Assembly: GCA_964393825.1 (NCBI GenBank)
Contig: CAYMUY010000001.1
Span: 1 to 64,000, forward strand
Source of the DNA: PFJX01 sp964393825
Lineage (GTDB): Bacteria > Pseudomonadota > Gammaproteobacteria > Burkholderiales > Thiobacillaceae
DNA: 64,000 nucleotides
Direction: 5' to 3'
In this document: piece by piece, positions 54,020-61,415 of the stretch
How positions within the stretch are numbered: the stretch's first letter is position 1
How the letters are laid out: each line of letters opens with the position of its first letter
Notes under the pieces: model-generated
The model's database searches: none
Told to the model about the DNA's origin: nothing
What the model saw: the letters and a program-made list of their open reading frames with translations, nothing else
Program-made: the position numbers and the translations under genes

Positions 54020-54567
54020 GGCCTCGCCGCGCGGGCATGAGGGACCCGGATCAGGCCGTCGACCTCGAATCCCGCTCTTCGGGCGGTATCCAGCAGGGTC
54101 GCGAGCAGCGCCTCGGGCAGTGCCGGCTCGCGCGCCAGGATCCAGAAATAGTCGTGGTCCGGCCCGGTCACCATCGCCCAGCGGTAATCCGGGTCCAGCG
54201 CCATCACGTGATAGCCGCCGTAGAACGGCCGGAAGAAACTCACCTTCAGGCTCGCGACGTCCGGGGCGCCGATGAAATAGGCGCGGCCAGCGGCCGTCTT
54301 CCAGGTGTTCGCGGTGGTGTCGTAGCCCTTGTTCAGCACGTCGATGCCACCGTCCGCGCGCAAGGTATAGGTGGCGGTGATGTCGCGTAGCCCCCGCTCG
54401 AAGCGGTGATCCAGGCGTGCGATCTCATACCAGGTCCCGAGGTAACGCTCGGTCTGGAAACCGCTGACCGGCGTCACCCCCTCGGGCACACCGGTGCAGC
54501 CGGTCAGCAGGAACAGGGCCAGCACCATGGGGAGGACGAGTGCGTGATGGCGGTTGCGGGGGATCAT
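54016..54567 (-). CDS. Lipocalin lipoprotein (Blc-like)
   Basis: 183 residues. Lipoprotein signal VLPMVLALFLLTGC (lipobox near 24), then the lipocalin start YLGTWYEIARLDHRFERG and the core SLKVSFFRPFYGGYHVMALD. It is probably anchored in the outer membrane and binds lipids or hydrophobic ligands. It lies between an exported GPx and CIA30 on one strand. The stop overlaps the CIA30 start. Lipocalins are repeatedly found in B12-photoreceptor regulons. That is family knowledge. Confidence 0.88.
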   Translation of the reverse strand: MIPRNRHHALVLPMVLALFLLTGCTGVPEGVTPVSGFQTERYLGTWYEIARLDHRFERGLRDITATYTLRADGGIDVLNKGYDTTANTWKTAAGRAYFIGAPDVASLKVSFFRPFYGGYHVMALDPDYRWAMVTGPDHDYFWILAREPALPEALLATLLDTARRAGFEVDGLIRVPHARAARP

Positions 54568-54608
54568 TTCAGTTCATGCCTCCGGGTGGCCAAGCGGCGA
54601 AGGCCGGT

Positions 54609-55214
54609 TCAGGTCCGGCGCGCGACCGGCGGGCGCGCGTCGAGCAGGGTGCGCAGCGCTTCGAGCAGACGCTTGTCGTCCGGCTGTGTCGCGGACTCGA
54701 AGCTCTGGACTGCCATGCCGTCGCGGCTGATCAGATATTTGTGGAAATTCCAGCGCGGCGCCTGGCCGGTGCGCTTGTCCAGTTCGGCATAGAAGGCGTT
54801 GCGCGCCTTGCCGGCGACGACGGACTTCTCGAACATCGGAAATTCGACGCTGTAGGTGAGCCGGCAGAATTTGGCGATGGCCTGGTTGCTGCCCGGCTCC
54901 TGGCGGCCGAAGTCATTGGACGGGAAACCCAGTACGACCAGGCCGCGATCCTTGTATTGCCGATAGAGCGCTTCCAGGCCGCCGTATTGGTCGGTGTGGC
55001 CGCAGTAGCTGGCGGTATTCACCACCAGGATCACCTTGCCCTGGTACTGGCACAGGTCCTGCGGCGTGCCATCGCGCAGGTCGGGGAAACTGTGGCGCAA
55101 CAGTGGCGGACATGCCGCCACAGCCCAGGCGGACCAGGCCAGTGCGAGCAGCAGCACGCCGAATTGCAGACCGAACCGGAGCGGGCGGGGGTGAGGCATG
55201 GATAACGTGGTCAT
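54609..55214 (-). CDS. Exported glutathione peroxidase-like protein
   Basis: 201 residues with a signal sequence (LRFGLQFGVLLLALAWSAWAVA) and then a GPx fold with active Cys in NTASYCGHTDQYGGLE (near 77) and the FPSNDFGRQEPG and RWNFHKYLI motifs. It should act in the periplasm against peroxides. ATG 55214 sits directly before a TTGTCC-T-GGACAA palindrome. It heads the run with lipocalin, CIA30 and cbiX, divergent from the second CarH-like gene, so light or B12 control is likely. Confidence 0.85.
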   Translation of the reverse strand: MTTLSMPHPRPLRFGLQFGVLLLALAWSAWAVAACPPLLRHSFPDLRDGTPQDLCQYQGKVILVVNTASYCGHTDQYGGLEALYRQYKDRGLVVLGFPSNDFGRQEPGSNQAIAKFCRLTYSVEFPMFEKSVVAGKARNAFYAELDKRTGQAPRWNFHKYLISRDGMAVQSFESATQPDDKRLLEALRTLLDARPPVARRT

Positions 55215-55218
55215 GGTC

Positions 55219-55231
55219 TTGTCCTGGACAA
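55219..55231. promoter_or_regulatory. Operator-like palindrome next to the exported GPx start
   Basis: Perfect 13-bp palindrome TTGTCC-T-GGACAA, 5 nt from the gpx start codon. A second copy with centre A lies at 55283-55293, next to the divergent regulator start. Probable binding site of the adjacent MerR/B12 regulator. Confidence 0.65.
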
Positions 55232-55282
55232 ACCGTCGTGAAGTCGTAAGATAGGCGGAGAGTGCGTTGATGTCAATGTAAC

Positions 55283-55293
55283 TGTCCAGGACA
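55283..55293. promoter_or_regulatory. Second TGTCC-A-GGACA palindrome, at the CarH-like regulator start
   Basis: Perfect 11-bp palindrome 3 nt before the ATG at 55297, matching the copy at 55219-55231 except for the central base. It would block translation or transcription of the regulator itself, as expected for autoregulation. Confidence 0.65.
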
Positions 55294-55296
55294 AAC

Positions 55297-56205
55297 ATGC
55301 AAGATCAGATCGAACAACCCATCAATATCGCCGCGGTCGAGCGTGAAACCGGGCTGTCCAAGGATGTCCTGAGAAAATGGGAGCAGCGTTATGGTTTCCC
55401 CGCGCCGCTGCGTGACGGTTATGGTGAACGCGTCTATCCGGCCGCGCAGGTGGATCGACTGCGCCAGATCAAACGCCTGCTGGATGCCGGCATGCGCCCC
55501 TCACGCGCGATTCAGCTCGATGCCGGGCATCCGCAGGCAGCACATGCGCCCGTGCCACGGGCGGCCAGCGCCGCCGGTGGCGAGCTGAATCTGCTCGACG
55601 GGCTCGACCTGGGTGATCCCGCGGCCATGCGGCAAAGGTTGCGGCGTGAGCTGTCGCGGCTGGGGGTGGCGCGTTTTGTCCTGGACACGCTGGCGCCGCT
55701 CAATGCGGCGGTGGGCGAGGCCTGGGCCCATGGCGGACTAGACATCCATCAGGAACATCTCTACACGGAAATCGTCCAGGGTGTGTTGCGCGGCATCATC
55801 GGCGACCTCGGCGACGCCACCGGGACGCCGCGCATCCTGCTGACCACGCTGCCGGGGGAACAACATGGTCTGGGCATCCTGATGGCGGCCGCCCTGTTTT
55901 CACTGGAGGGCGCGCACTGCATTTCCCTCGGCACGCAGACGCCGGTGCGCGAGGTCGTCCAGGCCGCGCGCGCGCACCAGGCCGATGTGGTGGCGCTATC
56001 CTTCAGCGCGGCCTACCCGCGCCGCCGCATCCAGCCAGACCTGGCCGAGTTGCAACCGCAACTCGGCGGCCACGTCGAACTCTGGGTGGGGGGGGAGGGC
56101 ACCGCGAAGCGGGTATCGCCGGCGCCGGGTGTGCGTTTCCTGCTGACACTGGAATCGGCTCGATCCGCTCTGGCCAACTGGCGCCAGAGCCATCGGCAAG
56201 ACTGA
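55297..56205 (+). CDS. MerR-family B12-binding (CarH/LitR-like) regulator 2
   Basis: 302 residues. MerR HTH (residues 8-72, DVLRKWEQRYGFPAPLRDGYGE), then the cobalamin module with exact W-x9-E-H (W143, E153-H154) and E-x-H-x-x-G (E188, H190, G193). These are the marks of adenosylcobalamin light receptors. The residue after W143 is Ala, not His. A His lies at 145. The start is set by the palindrome immediately upstream. It shares the divergent promoter with the GPx-lipocalin-CIA30-cbiX run and is a paralogue of the regulator at 12953-13912. It probably represses in the dark and releases in light. Confidence 0.88.
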   Translation: MQDQIEQPINIAAVERETGLSKDVLRKWEQRYGFPAPLRDGYGERVYPAAQVDRLRQIKRLLDAGMRPSRAIQLDAGHPQAAHAPVPRAASAAGGELNLLDGLDLGDPAAMRQRLRRELSRLGVARFVLDTLAPLNAAVGEAWAHGGLDIHQEHLYTEIVQGVLRGIIGDLGDATGTPRILLTTLPGEQHGLGILMAAALFSLEGAHCISLGTQTPVREVVQAARAHQADVVALSFSAAYPRRRIQPDLAELQPQLGGHVELWVGGEGTAKRVSPAPGVRFLLTLESARSALANWRQSHRQD

Positions 56206-56363
56206 GGCGTACGCCCACTCGCCGCGGTCGAGCAGCCGGCCGGCGTGAACACGGACGGGATATCCTTCACCTGCATGTTGCTGGTGATCCCGGTGTTGAT
56301 CAGGGAAAGATCCTGTTGGCGCCCAGCGTGCCGCGTCTGGGCACCTCGAACCCCCCCCGATTT

Positions 56364-56430
56364 GTCATTCCGGCGAACGCCGGAATCCAGAGAAATCAAC
56401 AACCTGGACACCGGCTTTCGCCGGTATGAC
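56364..56430. repeat. REP-like double-hairpin intergenic repeat
   Basis: About 67 bp bounded by near-inverted ends GTCATTCCGG and CCGGTATGAC (9 of 10), holding two hairpins, TTCCGGC-GAAC-GCCGGAA and ACCGGC-TTTC-GCCGGT. It is a typical palindromic extragenic element of proteobacteria. It lies in the noncoding stretch 56206-56528, which otherwise shows nothing clear. Confidence 0.75.
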
Positions 56431-56528
56431 GAGTTATTCGAGGTGCCCGTCTGTCCTCGAAGCGCAGGGTCGGGTGGATGGGATTCGCATTGCCCACCGG
56501 GGGCGTTGCCTGGAGGATGAGGCCGGAT

Positions 56529-56927
56529 TCAGTGACCAAGATGCGGCGCAAACAAAATGATCCAGGCTTCGCGCGGGGTGACGATGCGTAGCGTGCCCGA
56601 CTGCTTCCAGCCCAGCACCCGCTTGTCGCCGGTCACGAAGATGTCGGTACCTGCCGCGACGGCGGCAGCGACCAGGCGGGCGTCGTTGTCCTCGGCGGGT
56701 TCGGCGACATCGTTCACCAGCGGCGCTTCGTTCCAGGAAGCATCGAATAGGGCCGGCGCATGGGGCAGGTGGGGAAATTTTCGCGCCAGCACCTCGTGCG
56801 CCTCGACCCGCACCAATGGGCAGGTGACCAGCCAGTCGCGGTCGGCGCATGCCGTGACCAACGATTCACACAGGCCGGAGAAGATCGTCGCCGACAGCCA
56901 GACGTGGGTATCCAGAAAAACCTTCAT
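56529..56927 (-). CDS. PIN-domain toxin (VapC-like)
   Basis: 132 residues. The PIN-domain acidic cluster is visible: KVFLDTHVWLSA (D6), the Glu in RVEAHEVLARKF, DNDARLVAAAV and TGDKRVLGW. It is probably an RNase toxin cutting RNA (often tRNA). Its start overlaps the stop of an RHH antitoxin gene (ATGA), the normal TA order on this strand. All key acidic residues look present, so it may be active. Confidence 0.85.
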   Translation of the reverse strand: MKVFLDTHVWLSATIFSGLCESLVTACADRDWLVTCPLVRVEAHEVLARKFPHLPHAPALFDASWNEAPLVNDVAEPAEDNDARLVAAAVAAGTDIFVTGDKRVLGWKQSGTLRIVTPREAWIILFAPHLGH

Positions 56928-57142
56928 GACACGTCTTGCAGGATGTCTTCCTCGGTCAGCCAGCCAGCGGCGCGAGCGGCCGGGCCAAGCTGGACCTGGC
57001 TGGCATGCAGCGCGGCACGCAGGCGATAGGCGCGCAATGAATCCCGCACGACCTCGCTGCGGCTTTTGCCGGTCATCTCGCAAATGGCTTGCAGGTCTTG
57101 CGTCTCTTTTTCCGATAAACGCACGGTCAAGGTGGATTGCAT
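56924..57142 (-). CDS. Ribbon-helix-helix antitoxin
   Basis: 72 residues. The N-terminal RHH (CopG-like) DNA-binding fold is MQSTLTVRLSEKETQDLQAI with KSRSEVVRDSLRAYRLR. A C-terminal tail (GWLTEEDILQDVS) would wrap the toxin. First gene of the TA operon, overlapping the PIN toxin start. A palindrome upstream (57158-57174) fits autoregulation. Confidence 0.85.
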   Translation of the reverse strand: MQSTLTVRLSEKETQDLQAICEMTGKSRSEVVRDSLRAYRLRAALHASQVQLGPAARAAGWLTEEDILQDVS

Positions 57143-57157
57143 GGTGAACTCCTGGTT

Positions 57158-57174
57158 GTATTACATCGTGATAC
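57158..57174. promoter_or_regulatory. Palindrome upstream of the toxin-antitoxin operon
   Basis: GTATTAC-ATC-GTGATAC, arms matching at 6 of 7, located 16 nt before the antitoxin ATG. RHH antitoxins usually bind such a site to repress their own operon. Inference from position and symmetry. Confidence 0.45.
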
Positions 57175-57292
57175 GGAGGTTAGCATGAGCGCGCTTGTCG
57201 ATGCCCGCTTAGACACCCCGCGGCGGTTCCCTTTGCATGCTGTCCTCACGGTTTGCTTGGAACAACTCGAAACCATTTGATGGAGCGCTTCC

Positions 57293-58066
57293 ATGCTCGG
57301 CGCCATATTCGGTGACATTGTCGGTTCCGTTTACGAGTGGCATAACACGAAAACCAAGGACTTCCAGCCCCTGGTCGCGCAACGCGCCTTCTTTACCGAC
57401 GACACGGTGCTGACCATCGCGGTGGCGGATGCGTTGCTCAACCAGCGGCCACCGGCCGAGGCGCTCAAGGATTGGGGGCGGCGCTATCCGAACGTGAGCT
57501 GGGGCGGGCGTTTCGCGCGCTGGCTGTTTTCGCCGGAGACCGCGCCTTACGGCAGTTTCGGCAACGGTTCGGCGATGCGGGTGTCGCCTGTGGGTTTGCT
57601 GGGGAGTGATCTGGCGGAGGTGGTGAGGTTGTCCGATTACGTCACGGCGGTGACCCATGACCATCCGGAAGGCTTGAAGGGAGCGGCGGCGACCGCCACG
57701 GCGGTTTTCCTGGGGCGCCAGGGGGCGGGCGCGGATGAGATTCGCGCCGTGGTGACGGAAACCTTCGGCTATGACCTGTCCACCACGGTCGATGCGATTC
57801 GCCCCGGCTATCGTTTCGATGTGACCTGTCAGGGCAGTGTGCCGCAGGCGCTGGTTTGCGCGCTGGAAGCGACGGACTTCGAGGATGCGATTCGCAATGC
57901 GATTTCCCTCGGCGGCGATTCCGACACTCTGGCGGCGATCTGCGGTGGTGTGGCGGAGGCGCGCTTCGGGATGCCGGAGGAACTGGCGCAGGCGGCCTGG
58001 GGACGCTTGCCGGCGGATATGCGTGAGGTGCTGAAGGCCTTGTATGACGCCACCGGGGCGGCTTGA
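57293..58066 (+). CDS. ADP-ribosylglycohydrolase (DraG-like)
   Basis: 257 residues. Metal-site motifs of the ADP-ribosylglycohydrolase family are clear: GAIFGDIVGSVYE at the start, FTDDTVLT (34-41), GNGSAMRVSPVG, VTHDHPEG and the C-terminal GGDSDT (207-212). It removes ADP-ribose from proteins or nucleic acids, or hydrolyses related compounds. The stop lies 2 nt from the GTG (or overlaps the TTG) of the DUF1874 gene, so the two are coupled. It is not next to nif genes or a dinitrogenase target, so regulation of nitrogenase is unlikely. Confidence 0.9.
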   Translation: MLGAIFGDIVGSVYEWHNTKTKDFQPLVAQRAFFTDDTVLTIAVADALLNQRPPAEALKDWGRRYPNVSWGGRFARWLFSPETAPYGSFGNGSAMRVSPVGLLGSDLAEVVRLSDYVTAVTHDHPEGLKGAAATATAVFLGRQGAGADEIRAVVTETFGYDLSTTVDAIRPGYRFDVTCQGSVPQALVCALEATDFEDAIRNAISLGGDSDTLAAICGGVAEARFGMPEELAQAAWGRLPADMREVLKALYDATGAA

Positions 58067-58068
58067 GG

Positions 58069-58386
58069 GTGCTGTACCTGCTCAACGCCCCCGTCCTCAC
58101 CGCCTATGGCGACTGGCGTTTCGCCGGTCCGCTCAGCGTGGACGCGGCGCGGGCGCTGCTGGCGGGGGGCTTTGTCTCGGCCATCGGGCATGATGGCGCG
58201 GCGCGATTCCTGACCGGGCTGCTGGGGGTCGAGGTGCCGGTCAGCCGGGTGGCGGTCGTGATGCAGCCGGGGGATGCGGCGCTGGTGTTGCGGTTGACCC
58301 GGCGCTTGCCGGAGGCGGTGGTGTTGTCGGACGCGGAATTGAGGGCGTGGCCTTGTGAACTGGGGGCGCTGACACGCCTGGCCTGA
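58069..58386 (+). CDS. DUF1874 protein (AcrIII-1/Crn2 ring-nuclease family)
   Basis: 105 residues from GTG 58069 (MLYLLNAPVL, the family's usual start); a TTG at 58063 overlaps the previous stop and is an alternative. Conserved blocks are GGFVSAIGHDGAARFLTGLL, with the catalytic-type His (residue 41), VEVPVSRVAVVMQPGDAALV and RLTRRLPEAVVLSDAEL. DUF1874 proteins degrade cyclic tetra-adenylate and act as viral anti-CRISPRs or host ring nucleases for type III CRISPR. No CRISPR or cas gene lies in this window. It is directly downstream of the ADP-ribosylglycohydrolase gene. Function is strongly suggested by family, but the context is novel. Confidence 0.85.
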   Translation: MLYLLNAPVLTAYGDWRFAGPLSVDAARALLAGGFVSAIGHDGAARFLTGLLGVEVPVSRVAVVMQPGDAALVLRLTRRLPEAVVLSDAELRAWPCELGALTRLA

Positions 58387-58400
58387 TCCGTCTGGCAGGC

Positions 58401-59654
58401 TCAGACGAAGCGGGCCAGGAATGCGCCTTCGCGGCCCGGCGGCAGGGCCAGCCTGACCTTGTGGCCGTTGCCCGGCGCGACGGGCATGTCCTTGCCCTCC
58501 AGGTTGGTCATGTGTGCGATGACGATTTCGCTATTGCCGGCCGGGTGAATGACTTCGATGCGGTCGCCGACGGCGAATTTGTTCTTCACCTCGATTTCCG
58601 CCAGGCCGTCCGCCGTGTAACCGAGCACGTCGCCGACGTAGAGGCTGCGGCCGGATTCGGAGTGGCCGCTCAGGTAGTTCTGGTATTCGCGGTCCGGGTG
58701 GCGCTCGAAGAAGCCGCCGGTGTAGCCGCGGTTGGCCAGTCCGTCGAGTTCGCCAAGCAGGCGGGGGTCGAGCGGGTGGCCGGCGAGCGCGTCGTCGATG
58801 GCCTGGCGGTAGGCCTGGACCGTGCGGGCGACGTAATAGGGCGATTTGGTGCGGCCTTCGATCTTGAGGGAGTCGACGCCGATCTCGACCAGTCGCTGGA
58901 CATGCTCGATGGCGCGCAGGTCCTTGGAATTGAGGATGTAGGTGCCGTGTTCGTCTTCCTCGATGGGCATGTAGCTGCCCTGGCGTTTTTCGCGCTCCTC
59001 GATCAGGAAGACGTCGCCGCCGGGGGCGACTTCGGCGTTGTGCACCTTGAAATCCCAGCGGCAGGAATTGGTGCAGGTGCCCTGGTTGGGGTCGCGGTGA
59101 TTGAAGTAGCCGGAGAGCAGGCAGCGTCCGGAATAAGCCACGCACAAGGCGCCGTGGACGAATACTTCCAGTTCCATGTCCGGGCATTCCTGGCGGATCT
59201 CCGCGACCTGGTCGAGCGAGAGTTCGCGCGAGAGGATGATGCGGCTCAGCCCCAGTTTCTTCCAGAAGCGCACCGCCGCGTAATTGACCGTGTTGGCCTG
59301 CACCGAGAGGTGAACCGGCATCTCCGGCCAGGTCTCGCGGACCAGATCGATGAGGCCGGGGTCGGCCATGATCAGGGCATCCGGCTTCAGCGCGATGACC
59401 GGCGCCATGTCGGCCAGATAGGTCTTCACCTTGGCGCTGTGCGGATAAATGTTGCTGACCACGTAGAACTGTTTGCCGCGCGCGTGGGCGGTTTCAATGC
59501 CGATCCCCAGGGCGACCTCGTCACGAAAACTGTTGTTGCGCGCGCGCAGGCTGTAGCGCGGCTGACCGGCATAGACCGCGTCGGCGCCGTAGCGAAGCGC
59601 GGTTTCCAGCATGGTTTGCGAGCCGGCGGGGGCGAGGAGTTCGGGAGGGGACAT
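58401..59654 (-). CDS. trhP: tRNA 5-hydroxyuridine synthesis protein TrhP (YegQ, U32 family)
   Basis: 417 residues. The U32 peptidase-like fold is shown by ELLAPAGSQTMLETALRYGADAVY-like sequence, PVHLSVQANTVNYAAVRFW, VFVHGALCVAYSGRCLLSGY and the Cys-rich NQGTCTNSCRWDF. YegQ/TrhP makes 5-hydroxyuridine at tRNA wobble positions from prephenate. The Cys residues of the U32 motif are intact. It is a core gene on the same strand as the NUDIX and nadC genes. Confidence 0.9.
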   Translation of the reverse strand: MSPPELLAPAGSQTMLETALRYGADAVYAGQPRYSLRARNNSFRDEVALGIGIETAHARGKQFYVVSNIYPHSAKVKTYLADMAPVIALKPDALIMADPGLIDLVRETWPEMPVHLSVQANTVNYAAVRFWKKLGLSRIILSRELSLDQVAEIRQECPDMELEVFVHGALCVAYSGRCLLSGYFNHRDPNQGTCTNSCRWDFKVHNAEVAPGGDVFLIEEREKRQGSYMPIEEDEHGTYILNSKDLRAIEHVQRLVEIGVDSLKIEGRTKSPYYVARTVQAYRQAIDDALAGHPLDPRLLGELDGLANRGYTGGFFERHPDREYQNYLSGHSESGRSLYVGDVLGYTADGLAEIEVKNKFAVGDRIEVIHPAGNSEIVIAHMTNLEGKDMPVAPGNGHKVRLALPPGREGAFLARFV

Positions 59655-59667
59655 GAGGTGTATCCAT

Positions 59668-59689
59668 CATTCCCGCGTTCGCGGGAGTA
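59668..59689. repeat. Single REP-like hairpin
   Basis: TCCCGC-GTTC-GCGGGA hairpin (59671-59686) preceded by TCAT, similar in style to the element at 56364-56430 but only one half. Lies between trhP and the NUDIX gene. Confidence 0.5.
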
Positions 59690-59697
59690 ACGGTGGT

Positions 59698-60252
59698 TTA
59701 CCTGGGCTTGTGGAAAATCTGCCCCTCATGGAAGCCGTAGACACCCGCCTTGCGGTCGGCGTAATAGCGTTCCAGAGTGTGCTCGATCGTGCGGAAGGCC
59801 ATCTCTTCCCAGGGCATTTCGGCTTCGCTGAACAGACGCGCGTCCAGGCTTTCCTCGCCGTGGATGAAGTCCAGGTGCAGCAGGCGGGCGCGGAAGACCA
59901 GGTAGACCTGGTTGATGTCGGGCAGGCTGATCATGGCATACAGCCCCAGCATTTCCACCCGCGCGCCAGCTTCTTCCAGGGTTTCGCGGGCGGCGCCTTC
60001 CGCCGTGGTCTCGCCGTTTTCCATGAAGCCGGCGGGGAGGGTCCAGAGGCCGTATTTCGGCTCGATGGCCCGGCGGCACAGCAGGATCTTGTCTTCCCAT
60101 TCCGGAATGCAGCCGACCACCATTTTCGGGTTGTGGTAGTGGATGGCGCCGCAACCCGGGCAGACATGGCGCGGGCGGTTGTCGCCGGGCGGGATCTCGA
60201 TGCGCACCTGGGCGCCGCACTGGGAACAGAATTTCATGGAAGGCAGGGTCAT
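59698..60252 (-). CDS. NUDIX hydrolase with zinc ribbon
   Basis: 184 residues. An N-terminal zinc ribbon (FCSQCGAQV...HVCPGCGAIHYHNPK) leads into a NUDIX box GFMENGETTAEGAARETLEEAG (GX5EX7REUXEEXGU type; residues about 75-97). It probably hydrolyses a nucleoside diphosphate derivative such as NADH or a related compound. The start overlaps the nadC stop (ATGA), so it belongs to the NAD gene unit. Confidence 0.88.
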   Translation of the reverse strand: MTLPSMKFCSQCGAQVRIEIPPGDNRPRHVCPGCGAIHYHNPKMVVGCIPEWEDKILLCRRAIEPKYGLWTLPAGFMENGETTAEGAARETLEEAGARVEMLGLYAMISLPDINQVYLVFRARLLHLDFIHGEESLDARLFSEAEMPWEEMAFRTIEHTLERYYADRKAGVYGFHEGQIFHKPR

Positions 60253-61085
60253 AGGAATCGCATGGATAGGTCGAGCGCGCGCACGTTCTTGGTGAGGCCA
60301 CCAATGGAAATGCGGTCCACCCCGGTTTCGGCGATGGCGCGCACGCTGTCCAGGGCGATGCCGCCGGAGGCTTCCAGTTGTGCCCGCCCACCAGCGAGTG
60401 CGACGGCGGCGCGCATGCCGGCGAGGTCGAAATTGTCGAGCAGGATCAGCGTTGCCCCGGCCGCGAGCGCTTCATCGAGTTGTTCCAGGGATTCCACCTC
60501 GACCTGGACGCTGGTTGTTGCATTCGCCAGGGCAAATGCTGCCGCCAGTGCCGGCCGGATGCCGCCGGCCGCCGCGATGTGGTTTTCCTTGATCAGGATG
60601 CCGTCATGGAGGCCGATGCGCTGGTTTTCACCGCCGCCGCACATGACCGCGTACTTCTGCGCGATGCGCAGTCCGGGCAGGGTCTTGCGGGTGTCGAGGA
60701 TGCGCGCGCGGGTGCCGGCGATGGCGTCGACATAGCGCCGTGTTTCGCTCGCCACGCCGGAGAGGGTCTGGAGAAAGTTCAGGGCGGGTCGCTCGGCGCT
60801 GAGCAGCGCCCGCGCCGGACCGCTGATTTCGCACAGGGCTTGTCCCGCCGTGACACGGTCACCGTCGCGGGCGCTCCAGGTGATTCGCGTCGCGGCATCG
60901 AGCGCGATGAAGCAGGCATCGAACCAGGCGGTACCGCACAACACGGCGTCCTCGCGGCTGATGACGCGCGCGCGCGCCTGCGCCGTGGCCGGGATGAGCA
61001 GGGCGGTGAGGTCGCCGTCGCCAAGGTCTTCGTCGAGCGCGGCGCGGACATTGCTGGCGATGCTGTCTTGCAGGGAGGCGATCAT
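60249..61085 (-). CDS. nadC: Quinolinate phosphoribosyltransferase
   Basis: 278 residues. Motifs include ALDEDLGDGDLTALLIP, TLSGVASETRRYVDAI, ILDTRKTLPGLRIAQKYAVM, GGGENQRIGLHDGILIKENH, VQVEVESLEQLDEAL and LEASGGIALDSVRAIAETGV. It makes nicotinate mononucleotide from quinolinate in de novo NAD synthesis. ATG 61085. Coupled to the NUDIX gene. Confidence 0.93.
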   Translation of the reverse strand: MIASLQDSIASNVRAALDEDLGDGDLTALLIPATAQARARVISREDAVLCGTAWFDACFIALDAATRITWSARDGDRVTAGQALCEISGPARALLSAERPALNFLQTLSGVASETRRYVDAIAGTRARILDTRKTLPGLRIAQKYAVMCGGGENQRIGLHDGILIKENHIAAAGGIRPALAAAFALANATTSVQVEVESLEQLDEALAAGATLILLDNFDLAGMRAAVALAGGRAQLEASGGIALDSVRAIAETGVDRISIGGLTKNVRALDLSMRFL

Positions 61086-61260
61086 GGTGTGTGTGAGGAT
61101 GAGGTCATCGGGTCGCTGACGACACAGGATTCTGAAAGATTGTAGGGGGGGCGGGATGGGCTGTCATAACTTCGGCCCGGTCGGTTTCATTCCGATGAAA
61201 TAAATCCGCCCTGGCGGGTTGCTTCGAAAAATCTTCCCCACTAGAATGCGCCCCGACCTT

Positions 61261-61337
61261 AGGCGCGTAGCTCAGCTGGTTAGAGCACCACCTTGACATG
61301 GTGGGGGTCGTTGGTTCGAGTCCAATCGCGCCTACCA
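61261..61337 (+). tRNA. tRNA-Val (anticodon GAC)
   Basis: 77 nt including an encoded CCA. The acceptor stem AGGCGCG/CGCGCCT is perfect. The D-arm GCTC-AGCTGGTTA-GAGC, anticodon stem CCACC/GGTGG with loop TTGACAT (anticodon GAC at 61305-like offset 45) and T-arm GTTCGAGTC follow. Positions of the anticodon are 61295-61297. It lies just before thrS, a common order in beta- and gammaproteobacteria. Confidence 0.95.
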
Positions 61338-61371
61338 ACACAGCGAAAGCCCTCCGGTGGGGGTTTTCACC

Positions 61372-61393
61372 AAAAGCCCCTTCGCGGGCTTTT
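61372..61393 (+). terminator. Hairpin in the tRNA-thrS spacer
   Basis: AAAAGCCC (61372-61379) and GGGCTTTT (61386-61393) with loop CTTCGC. It has only a short T-run within the stem, so it could be a weak terminator after the tRNA or a leader structure before thrS. Confidence 0.6.
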
Positions 61394-61415
61394 GTCGTTT
61401 CTGAAGGTGGCTGAT

